The notes under the pieces were generated by a model, which was not told the DNA's origin, made no database searches, and saw nothing but the letters and a program-made list of their open reading frames with translations. 6,261 nt of DNA. It comes from Megamonas sp. UBA1799 (GTDB lineage: Bacteria > Bacillota > Negativicutes > Selenomonadales > Selenomonadaceae). Where the stretch lies: contig DCFR01000083.1 in the NCBI GenBank assembly GCA_002319815.1, positions 1-6,261 on the forward strand. The letters are read 5' to 3'. Position numbers and translations under genes: made by a program. Of this stretch, positions 1-4,926 are shown one piece after another (the first letter of the stretch is position 1; every line of letters begins with the position of its first letter).

Positions 1-193
1 CCCCATCCACAAAAACAGCGATCCGGTAGCGTGTCAGCACGATATCCGGCTTACCGGTCAGTTGCCGCCAATTCTTCCGGTATCGGATGCCCCGGTGCCA
101 GAGCGCCAGGCGCAGCAGCCGCTCCGGCTCTGTATCCTGCGACTTAACAGCCGCCATGATTCTATGCCTTTTCTCCCGTGAAAGTGCCTTCAT
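1..193 (-). CDS. vsr: Very short patch repair (Vsr) endonuclease, N-terminal part, cut by window edge
   Basis: Vsr nicks DNA 5' to the T of a T:G mismatch made when 5-methylcytosine deaminates, starting short-patch repair. Only 64 codons are present; the gene runs off base 1. Visible family signatures: an N-terminal RIMAAVKSQDTEPE block (residues 11-24, the usual 'RSxNMxxIxxxDTxPE' region), a GIRYRKN stretch, then GKPDIVL at 47-53, whose Asp50 matches the catalytic Asp of E. coli Vsr (GRPDFV), and YRIAVFVDG at the edge, where the family continues into the CFWH zinc/active-site segment. The ATG at 191-193 has an AGAAGG ribosome site about 9 bases upstream. It lies 32 bases after the restriction gene on the same strand, so it is probably the third gene of the R-M operon. 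Vsr next to a C5 methyltransferase is a well-known pairing. The zinc and catalytic His residues cannot be checked here. Confidence 0.9.
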   Translation of the reverse strand, partial: MKALSREKRHRIMAAVKSQDTEPERLLRLALWHRGIRYRKNWRQLTGKPDIVLTRYRIAVFVDG

Positions 194-225
194 AATCAAC
201 AACCTTCTCACACGGGCCACCAAAA

Positions 226-855
226 TCATCCCAGCAAAGACTCCAAATAGCGAACGACTTCCTGTTCCAAGGCCTTGCGGGTATGCAGGCCCGCTTGCAG
301 TTTATCCGCCCACGCGCGACCTGGATGCAGCACATCCCAAGGAGACCGCTGCTGTTTATAGCGCCCATTGCCTGGATCATGGTTACCAAACCCATCCAAT
401 ACCTGATTCCATAACGGCTTATAACGATTAATCATCATGGATTCCGCCAAAGGAATCCAGATATCATCCACAACAATATACCGACAAAAAAAGTCCCTGA
501 TATCCATATTTGCACAAGCCCGTATAGAGTTGGCATGCTCTAACAAGCGATGGCAAAGCACTGTTCCCTGATCCTCCCCCAGGCCAACATTGCCCTTGCG
601 AGCGCCAGCCGGAATCGCCTTGCCCACATAAATCGGCTGACGAAACTTATTATCCCTGTTCGCCTGCGCAAGTTTCTCATAAATAGGCAGATTGCCCGTA
701 TAATAAATCGCATAAACCCCCGCCCCAACAAATGCTGCTGGCGGCAGTGGGCACGGTTCCTGCTGCATCATGTTCCCAGCCACGCTTGCCGCCAAATGCT
801 CCTTATCCAAAGGATTAAATGGCTCTATCCGCTCCAATTTCATTCCCCTTGCCAC
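226..855 (-). CDS. Type II restriction endonuclease, GIY-YIG family, Eco29kI-like
   Basis: Cuts double-stranded DNA at unmethylated sites. The protein (209 aa; Eco29kI is about the same length) closely follows the Eco29kI layout from memory: a GAGVYAIYYTG block (44-54) and PIYVGKA (74-80) form the GIY-YIG core, followed by Arg103 and His107 (HRLLEH), Glu138 (PLAES) and Asn150 (KPLWN). These match the catalytic Tyr, Tyr, Arg, His, Glu and Asn of Eco29kI. The C-terminal DGFGNHDPGNGR and WDVLHPGR.WA stretches are also typical of that subfamily. By homology the site would be CCGCGG; this is inference. The chosen start is GTG at 855, with GGAGGG about 11 bases upstream; ATG at 843 (205 aa) is possible but its AAGGGG lies too close. 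The gene overlaps the methyltransferase 3' end by 41 bases, so the two are probably translationally coupled, methylase first. Confidence 0.93.
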   Translation of the reverse strand: MARGMKLERIEPFNPLDKEHLAASVAGNMMQQEPCPLPPAAFVGAGVYAIYYTGNLPIYEKLAQANRDNKFRQPIYVGKAIPAGARKGNVGLGEDQGTVLCHRLLEHANSIRACANMDIRDFFCRYIVVDDIWIPLAESMMINRYKPLWNQVLDGFGNHDPGNGRYKQQRSPWDVLHPGRAWADKLQAGLHTRKALEQEVVRYLESLLG

Positions 856-2011
856 AACGTCTCACACCCTCCAAATGGGCAGCAACCGACTTGCCAATAA
901 TACCCGCTAACTTCACAGGCACCGCATTCCCGATTTGCCGCATATTTTCTGACCAAGCGCCACCAAAAACATAATGATCATCAAACGTTTGTATCCTTGC
1001 ACTTTCACGAACCGTGTAATATCGCAATGATCCATCATCCAAAACTACCATATTCTCGCCACCCGGAACGCCATGCACTCCAGCCTTGATTGTCTTTGAA
1101 GGCTCATCCAGCAAACTCCCCGAATGTCCCGCATATCTTTTCGCACCTGAACGGAACTCATGATTTGCATACTGCCCAGCCTCGGCACTACGAGGGTCTG
1201 GCAGATCACCAATCGCATCCCGTACCGTACGCCACGGCGCCCGCTTCGGTTGCAAGCAAGCCAATGCATCAAGTTGCCGCTTGCTTAACGAGCAATCCGG
1301 ACTGGCTAAATTTCTCTTCTTCCAATACGAACCCGTGACCCATTTCTCATATAACAGTTTTTCCCTTGAATGCGTCGGTGCCGGAAACGCCCAGCCAGCA
1401 TCCACATCATCCCGGAAACCAACCAGCACGACCCGATGCCGGGACTGTGGAACCCCATAATCGGCTACATTCAACAGTCGAAATACCACCTTATACTTCA
1501 ATCCAAAAACCGAATTTGAAGTATGATAGCATTCCAGCTGTCGCAAATGCTCCTCCCAATCCATACCTGGCCTGCGCACTAAATCAGGATAACTCAACTG
1601 CAATAAAATATAATTGAAATACGTTGAAAATGACTTTCGCAAAAGACCTTTCACATTTTCAAAAACGAACGCCTCCGGCCGCAATTCCCTCACCGCGCGG
1701 ACAGCTTCAGGAAACATATCGCGCGAATCCTTGTAAGCCCGTGCCTTGCCACCCATCGAAAACGGCTGGCAAGGAGGACCTCCAGATACCAACTGTATCT
1801 TGTCAGCAAATGCGCCGTAATCAATATCGCGCACATCCATATTATAAACCTTCCAATGTCGCACCGGAGCAAACCCTTTAACAATATTAAGTTTAATATT
1901 ATCACAAGAACATCTATTCCACTCATAAAGTGCCTTATGGTCGAACCCTGCCCGCTGCAAACCAAGCGCCAATCCGCCGACCCCGCAAAAAAGCTCAATA
2001 GAATTCAGCAT
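815..2011 (-). CDS. DNA (cytosine-5-)-methyltransferase of the R-M system
   Basis: Transfers a methyl group from S-adenosylmethionine to C5 of cytosine in the site cut by the neighbouring nuclease. All main C5-MTase motifs occur in order (numbered from the 2011 start, 398 aa): motif I FCGVGG (8-13), motif IV GGPPCQPFS with catalytic Cys81, motif VI ENV (118-120), motif VIII QSRHR (189-193), a target-recognition region at about 200-330, motif IX VRESARIQTFDD (334-345) and motif X QIGNAVPVKLA. ATG at 2011 is preferred over ATG at 2017 because AGGAG ends 9 bases before it but only 3 before the upstream ATG. The gene heads an M-R-V operon with its own promoter. Specificity for CCGCGG is inferred from the Eco29kI-like partner. 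Composition is AT-richer than the amidase operon (one 60-base line here is about 37% GC), suggesting separate acquisition. Confidence 0.96.
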   Translation of the reverse strand: MLNSIELFCGVGGLALGLQRAGFDHKALYEWNRCSCDNIKLNIVKGFAPVRHWKVYNMDVRDIDYGAFADKIQLVSGGPPCQPFSMGGKARAYKDSRDMFPEAVRAVRELRPEAFVFENVKGLLRKSFSTYFNYILLQLSYPDLVRRPGMDWEEHLRQLECYHTSNSVFGLKYKVVFRLLNVADYGVPQSRHRVVLVGFRDDVDAGWAFPAPTHSREKLLYEKWVTGSYWKKRNLASPDCSLSKRQLDALACLQPKRAPWRTVRDAIGDLPDPRSAEAGQYANHEFRSGAKRYAGHSGSLLDEPSKTIKAGVHGVPGGENMVVLDDGSLRYYTVRESARIQTFDDHYVFGGAWSENMRQIGNAVPVKLAGIIGKSVAAHLEGVRRCGKGNEIGADRAI

Positions 2012-2049
2012 TGCCATCCTCTCCTATAAAAACATCATTTCATACTCCA

Positions 2050-2070
2050 TATACTTTTATAGTATAACAT
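2050..2070 (-). promoter_or_regulatory. Extended -10 promoter of the methyltransferase operon, overlapped by an inverted repeat
   Basis: On the minus strand TG-T-TATACT occupies 2069-2061, an extended -10 element; no good -35 lies 16-18 bases upstream, as is common for this class. Transcription would start near 2054, giving a leader of roughly 40 bases. A 6-bp inverted repeat, TATACT (2050-2055) and AGTATA (2061-2066) separated by 5 bases, covers the -10 and the probable start point, so a protein bound there would block transcription. No dedicated controller (C) gene is seen beside the cassette; the methyltransferase itself or an outside regulator could be the ligand. The promoter call is fairly good; operator function is inference. 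Confidence 0.6.
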
Positions 2071-2156
2071 ATCCTCCTATCCCAATCCATAGAATTACAC
2101 CCCAAGATACCTACTATCAAGCTTAAAATACAACATACGTTTGCCCTTTTTCTCGT

Positions 2157-2192
2157 AAAAATTGACCTGACGCGTGCAACACATCAGGTCAA
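2157..2192 (-). terminator. Intrinsic terminator of the amidase operon
   Basis: Read on the minus strand: a perfect 9-bp stem TTGACCTGA / TCAGGTCAA (arms 2192-2184 and 2170-2162), a 13-base loop that can form a small inner GTG/CAC stem, then five T residues (2161-2157). It sits 41 bases after the amidase stop codon and upstream of the methyltransferase promoter, so it separates the early-type operon from the R-M cassette. The stem is only moderately GC-rich, so some read-through is possible. Confidence 0.8.
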
Positions 2193-2232
2193 GGACTCCA
2201 TACCATAACCAGAACAAACAGCTGCAGACCGT

Positions 2233-2847
2233 CTACTTCCCCTGCAAAACGTCCGGCTTGCCCTCCCGTGTCTTTGACAGCGCCTCCTGCTCATAATCTG
2301 TCACCCCCCGGGCAATCGCCCGGGCAAACTCATCCTCCTGCGTTGCCAAAAGCCAGGCATCATCCCGACTGTCAATAAAGGCCATCTCCACCAGCGCTGC
2401 CGGCATGCTCGTCTCGCGAAGTACCGCCAAATCTGGGCGGGCTTTCACCCCCCGATCCGGAAACGCCGCGTCAATCCGTTGCACCGCCACGATCACCTGC
2501 CGCTGGACCAAAGCTGCCAGCCTTGCGCTCACCTCATCCAGCGAATAGCACAGCGTCTCCGCCCCGCGGGCCGTTCCATTCGCGGCATTACAATGAATCG
2601 ACACAAATACATCCGCCCCAAACGCCTCCGCCGTCCTGACAACATTCTCTCCCTCGCCTTCCCCCATCAAATTATCGCTCTGCAACAGCATCACATCGCA
2701 CCCCACAAAATCAAGATAATTCCGTACCCGCTGCCCGATTGCATCCGCAATATCCCACTCAGCCAGGTGCATTGCAGCGTTCACCGCCCCCGGATCCGGG
2801 TCTCCCTTCGGACTATGCCCAGGATTGATAAAAACCTTCATTCCCAT
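2233..2847 (-). CDS. N-acetylmuramoyl-L-alanine amidase (Amidase_3 type)
   Basis: Zinc-dependent hydrolase that cleaves the bond between N-acetylmuramic acid and the stem peptide of peptidoglycan. The protein (204 aa) is a single catalytic domain: FINPGHSPKGDPDPGA (6-21) supplies zinc ligand His11, AEWDIA supplies Glu30, SIHCNAA supplies His85, and ALVEMAFIDS (151-160) supplies catalytic Glu154, all at the usual Amidase_3 spacing. The C-terminal ~20 residues are charged and show no obvious wall-binding repeat. No signal peptide or membrane segment is visible, so export would need a holin or lysis by other means. ATG at 2847 is chosen because AGAGGAG lies 8 bases upstream; a GTG at 2865 would contain that ribosome site and overlap the upstream gene. 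It is the last gene of the five-gene operon, 14 bases after the previous stop. It may be an endolysin, or a wall-remodelling enzyme serving DNA transfer. Confidence 0.92.
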   Translation of the reverse strand: MGMKVFINPGHSPKGDPDPGAVNAAMHLAEWDIADAIGQRVRNYLDFVGCDVMLLQSDNLMGEGEGENVVRTAEAFGADVFVSIHCNAANGTARGAETLCYSLDEVSARLAALVQRQVIVAVQRIDAAFPDRGVKARPDLAVLRETSMPAALVEMAFIDSRDDAWLLATQEDEFARAIARGVTDYEQEALSKTREGKPDVLQGK

Positions 2848-2861
2848 AAAATCCGCTCCTC

Positions 2862-3449
2862 TCACTCAACTAAAACGCCCGACTCCGTCAGCGTCACCTG
2901 ATACCTCGCCGCCTCATCCCGCGCATGCGAATACACCAGATACTCGCCCGGTGCCGTCAGACTCCCCGACACATCCAGGCAGCCCCCCAGCTCCATCGTC
3001 AGCGCCATCTCCCAATCCTCCAGACTGCCGAAAACCCCCGTCACCCTCGGCATCGACAGCACCACCCGCCCGATTTCCGGCCCCGGTGTTGCCGCCAGCA
3101 TCCCCGCCCGCCGTCCTGTCACAGCAACTGCCGGAGCCGCCGGCGTCTGCCGATTTAATCCGGCCAGCGGTGCCGGGCGGTCCGCCGCCTCCGCCGCCCG
3201 TTCCCCGCACGTCAAAGGCATCGTCGGCATCCCCGCCGCCTCATGAGCATCCAGCATCACATACACCGCCTGCCGCCCCGAACGCTCCATCCGGATACGC
3301 CCGGCCAGCAAAAGCTCGCGGCGTGCCGCTGAAAAAGACCCGTGCGAAAACCCAACCCGTGCCCGGATTGCCGTTTCCTCCAGCGCCCCGCCGCCAGCCT
3401 CCCGGATACACGCCAGCAAAAGCTGCGCCTTGCGCGTCAAATCTGTCAC
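2862..3449 (-). CDS. Winged-helix protein with a C-terminal domain of unknown function
   Basis: I do not recognise the full-length family. Three parts can be seen in the 195 residues: an N-terminal winged-helix-like domain (about 5-67) with VGFSHGSFSAARRELLLAG (32-50) as the likely recognition region and a wing ending in RQAVYVML; an Ala/Pro/Gly-rich linker (about 70-125); and a compact mixed C-terminal segment (126-195) containing LEDWEMALTMEL and a YLVYSHARDEAARYQVTL strand-rich stretch. The helix resembles that of the gene two upstream (11 of 19 identities). Start is GTG at 3449, with AGGAGG 10 bases upstream; the nearby ATG runs straight into a stop. It lies 4 bases after the upstream stop. 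The gene is very GC-rich (one 60-base line is about 72% GC). A DNA-binding regulator or replication accessory role is plausible; neither is shown. Confidence 0.75.
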   Translation of the reverse strand: MTDLTRKAQLLLACIREAGGGALEETAIRARVGFSHGSFSAARRELLLAGRIRMERSGRQAVYVMLDAHEAAGMPTMPLTCGERAAEAADRPAPLAGLNRQTPAAPAVAVTGRRAGMLAATPGPEIGRVVLSMPRVTGVFGSLEDWEMALTMELGGCLDVSGSLTAPGEYLVYSHARDEAARYQVTLTESGVLVE

Positions 3450-3453
3450 AAAA

Positions 3454-3672
3454 TCACATCCTCCTTAAAAAATTTTGACAATCTCCTGCAGCCTTTTCCC
3501 AATCAGGCCCCCCCAAAACCCTGCCAATGACCCGCCCCAGTTTCACATCATAAACCAGGCCATTCTCCCGGACCCATAACGGATCACCCTCGCTGAAAGC
3601 AGTCACAATCCGTCGTATATCAAGACTCGTTCGCCCGATATCCCGCCGGATATCAAACCTCCGTGAACCCAT
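3454..3672 (-). CDS. Small hypothetical protein (72 aa)
   Basis: Not recognised. The sequence is basic at the start, with the motif DIRR twice (7-10 and 18-21) inside a run that could form a helix, followed by a GDPLWVRENGLVYDV segment that reads like paired beta strands and an RVIGRVLGGPDWEKA stretch, ending in QNFLRRM. No signal peptide, membrane segment or metal-binding motif is visible. It is supported as a gene by position and signals: ATG at 3672 has GGAGG 9 bases upstream, it overlaps the upstream gene by 20 bases, and its stop is only 4 bases before the next start. The tight packing suggests it works with the flanking winged-helix proteins, but that is inference from context only. Confidence 0.65.
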   Translation of the reverse strand: MGSRRFDIRRDIGRTSLDIRRIVTAFSEGDPLWVRENGLVYDVKLGRVIGRVLGGPDWEKAAGDCQNFLRRM

Positions 3673-3967
3673 CCTGCCGTTCCTCCATTGTCAGCGCCAC
3701 CATCGAATAACGTGCCGCCCGGTTTCCTGGCTGCGGAAAATGCTTCACATAACCCGCTAACACCAGCTCCTTCCTTGCCCTGATAAACTGATCATGATTC
3801 AGACCCACTGCCCCCCGGAGCCTCGGCTCCGAAATCGTCAGCGGAAAATGCCATCTCGCCTGATTCGCGAAAAACATCAACGTATACCACAAAGCCATCG
3901 CCCTTGCCGAAACAGGCCGTGTCAAACAAGCCCCATGAAACGCCAACAATTCCCGCAGATAATTCAA
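3653..3967 (-). CDS. Winged-helix protein resembling the N-terminal domain of phage replisome organisers (DnaD-like)
   Basis: The 104 residues follow the pattern of the DNA-binding domain found in phage replication initiator/DnaD-like proteins: SARAMALWYTLMFFANQARW (helix 1, about 20-39), FPLTISEPRLRGAVGLN, then recognition helix DQFIRARKELVLAGYV (59-74) and a wing ending RAARYSMVAL (84-92). Known family members are usually more than twice this length, with a further C-terminal domain that is absent here. It could be a stand-alone binding protein, a repressor-type regulator, or a trimmed initiator. The start is a TTG at 3967 whose last two bases overlap the upstream TGA stop (TTGA), a coupling arrangement; GGAAGG lies immediately before it, closer than usual, so the start is uncertain. 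No better ATG exists before Met24. It overlaps the downstream gene by 20 bases. Confidence 0.75.
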   Translation of the reverse strand: MNYLRELLAFHGACLTRPVSARAMALWYTLMFFANQARWHFPLTISEPRLRGAVGLNHDQFIRARKELVLAGYVKHFPQPGNRAARYSMVALTMEERQDGFTEV

Positions 3968-4164
3968 CCTTCCGGCATCGGACAGGCGCCCTGCTCAGTC
4001 GCATGTCGCACAATCCACGCATCTGCCTGCTCTACCAGAATCAGCTGGCGACGCCCGATATGCAACACCGGAAAACCCTCGATTCTCGCAAACCGCCGGA
4101 TTGTCCCCTGCCCGATTTTTACATGCTCGGCATACTCCTTTACCCTCATTGTCAACTCTGCCAT
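3964..4164 (-). CDS. AlpA/excisionase-like small helix-turn-helix protein
   Basis: A 66-residue MerR/AlpA-type winged-helix protein, the usual shape of excisionases and early activators of integrated elements. MRVKEYAEHVKIGQGTIRRF (6-25) matches the 'vkEaAeilgVsxxTIrR' helix-turn-helix, followed by GFPVLHIGRRQLIL (30-43), the wing, and EQADAWI (45-51), the common closing helix. Such proteins bend DNA beside att sites to favour excision, or switch on early genes. The ATG at 4164 has AAGGAG 7 bases upstream. It is the first gene after the strong minus-strand promoter and diverges from the repressor, so repressor loss would raise its level together with the rest of the operon. Whether it acts as a true Xis for the integrase here cannot be told from sequence. 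Confidence 0.8.
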   Translation of the reverse strand: MAELTMRVKEYAEHVKIGQGTIRRFARIEGFPVLHIGRRQLILVEQADAWIVRHATEQGACPMPEG

Positions 4165-4176
4165 CTCTTCACTCCT

Positions 4177-4193
4177 TATTATGTTTCATAATA
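4177..4193. repeat. 17-bp perfect inverted repeat in the operon leader, candidate operator
   Basis: TATTATG-TTT-CATAATA has 7-bp perfectly complementary arms and a 3-base centre. It lies downstream of the minus-strand promoter (about 30 bases past the -10) and its edge touches the AAGGAG ribosome site (4177-4172) of the Xis-like gene. It could bind the repressor or, as RNA, form a weak hairpin next to the ribosome site. The function is inferred from placement. Confidence 0.5.
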
Positions 4194-4216
4194 TATCTTT
4201 CTGCCTTATACCATAA

Positions 4217-4245
4217 ATAGTATCATTATCACAAATTTTTGTCAA
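4217..4245 (-). promoter_or_regulatory. Strong sigma-A type promoter of the five-gene early operon
   Basis: On the minus strand a perfect -35 TTGACA (4245-4240), a 17-base spacer and -10 TACTAT (4222-4217) preceded by TG-A, an extended -10. Transcription would begin near 4210, leaving about 45 bases to the ATG at 4164. The -35 is covered by the near-palindrome at 4229-4244, so repression is expected. Confidence 0.8.
4229..4244. repeat. 16-bp near-palindrome over the -35 box, candidate repressor operator
   Basis: TCACAAATTTTTGTCA pairs at 7 of 8 positions around its centre and covers all but one base of the TTGACA element of the early promoter. A partial half-site-like TACAAATTATGA occurs at 4391-4402 on the repressor side. 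The size and position suit a Cro/CI-type dimer. That the repressor at 4502 binds it is inference. Confidence 0.45.
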
Positions 4246-4446
4246 TTCGTTTTTATAATAATTTAATTGATTTGTCTCCTATGGAAAAACATGTAAAATT
4301 TTCTATCTATTTTCTATCAGGAGAAAAATCAATAATTTACGTCATTTTTCTTTGCATTCCCATTTACTGGAAAAATAAATTTAGTCTTTTTACAAATTAT
4401 GATTTATAATATTTAATATCATCATATATCATATTCTTGTATTACG

Positions 4447-4455
4447 TGTTATAAT
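4447..4455 (+). promoter_or_regulatory. Extended -10 promoter of the repressor gene
   Basis: TG (4447-4448), one base, then a perfect TATAAT (4450-4455). No convincing -35 exists at 16-18 bases, fitting an extended -10 promoter. Transcription would start near 4462, about 40 bases before the repressor ATG, with AAAGGAAG as the ribosome site. Confidence 0.7.
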
Positions 4456-4501
4456 ATAGCCATAAATATTCCACAATATTCTCGAAAGGAAGTGAAATCC
4501 C

Positions 4502-4825
4502 ATGCCGATATGGAACCAAAAACTAAAAGAACTTCGCGAGCGCAATGGCTGGAGCCAGAAAGAACTCGCAAAAAAACTTGACGTCAAGCAAAGCACCATC
4601 GCCGCCTACGAAGCCGGCCGCAACGAGCCCAAAATCGACACCTTGCTCCACATCACGGACCTCTTCCACGTTTCCCTCGACTACCTTTTCGGACGTCAAG
4701 ACGCCAGCGGCGACAATGCCACCCTCTACGAAGCCATTTGCAGCCTCAGCGAGCGCGACCGCAGCATCCTCCAAAAAACTGTCAAGGCATTTTCCGACAC
4801 CGCGGATGAAGATATCCCCGGATGA
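4502..4825 (+). CDS. Cro/CI-type (XRE family) transcriptional repressor
   Basis: DNA-binding regulator likely to hold the divergent early operon off. The 107 residues begin with a standard HTH_3 domain (about 6-62): LKELRERNGWSQKELAKKL, turn, then recognition helix VKQSTIAAYEAGRNEPKIDTL (28-48), and the usual closing DLFHVSLDYLFGR. The C-terminal 45 residues are acidic/helical (SERDRSILQKTVKAF) and may form a dimer helix. There is no S24 self-cleavage domain and no ImmA-type protease gene beside it, so the usual RecA- or ImmA-dependent inactivation is not evident. ATG at 4502 has AAGGA about 11 bases upstream and an extended -10 promoter further up. It faces away from the Xis-like gene, as in temperate switches. 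A CCGCGG sequence, the predicted R-M target, lies near its 3' end at 4800-4805. Confidence 0.9.
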   Translation: MPIWNQKLKELRERNGWSQKELAKKLDVKQSTIAAYEAGRNEPKIDTLLHITDLFHVSLDYLFGRQDASGDNATLYEAICSLSERDRSILQKTVKAFSDTADEDIPG

Positions 4826-4888
4826 CCCCTTTCCTACTACTATTACTTGTTTTATTTTCTTTTATTTAAATACCCAGTCAAAATACCG

Positions 4889-4919
4889 ACCGCAAAAAAC
4901 ACGGCAAGAAGCACGGCAA
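4889..4919 (+). repeat. Three direct repeats (ACSGCAA) at 12-base period upstream of the integrase
   Basis: ACCGCAA begins at 4889 and ACGGCAA at 4901 and 4913, exactly 12 bases apart; the last two extend to CACGGCAA. Short, evenly spaced repeats of this sort are typical protein-binding sites. They sit in the 159-base gap between repressor and integrase, immediately before the ATCCACA array. The binding protein is unknown. Confidence 0.5.
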
Positions 4920-4926
4920 AAGTATC

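Larger units (their letters stand above)
4165..4501. promoter_or_regulatory. AT-rich divergent control region between the early operon and the repressor gene
   Basis: These 337 bases hold no credible gene. The left part carries the minus-strand promoter and two inverted repeats; the right part carries the repressor promoter. Between them (about 4246-4440) are AT-rich sequence, a direct repeat of TTTTCTATC (4299-4307 and 4310-4318, 11-base period), a GAAAAAT/ATTTTTC inverted repeat (4323-4329 and 4344-4350), and a repeated ATATCAT (4416-4422 and 4426-4432, 10-base period) just upstream of the repressor promoter. The layout resembles a temperate-element genetic switch. Confidence 0.75.

Noticed and set aside
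87..900. Plus-strand open frames at 87-431 and 550-900
   Set aside because: They are antisense to Vsr and the Eco29kI-like nuclease, whose frames carry recognisable catalytic motifs; no ribosome sites or domains are seen in the plus frames.
2036..2071. Possible 11-codon leader peptide upstream of the methyltransferase (ATG near 2071 after AGGAGG)
   Set aside because: The AGGAGG is only 2 bases from the ATG, the frame covers the likely -10 and start point so it would not be fully transcribed, and no attenuator hairpin follows.
2848..2865. GTG start at 2865 for the amidase
   Set aside because: It would place the AGAGGAG ribosome site inside the coding sequence and overlap the upstream stop; ATG 2847 fits the site and the domain begins right after it.
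2825..3478. 217-codon plus-strand open frame, very Pro/Ser-rich
   Set aside because: It is antisense to the 195-aa gene and amidase start; its proline richness reflects the GC-rich complementary strand, and it has no domain pattern.
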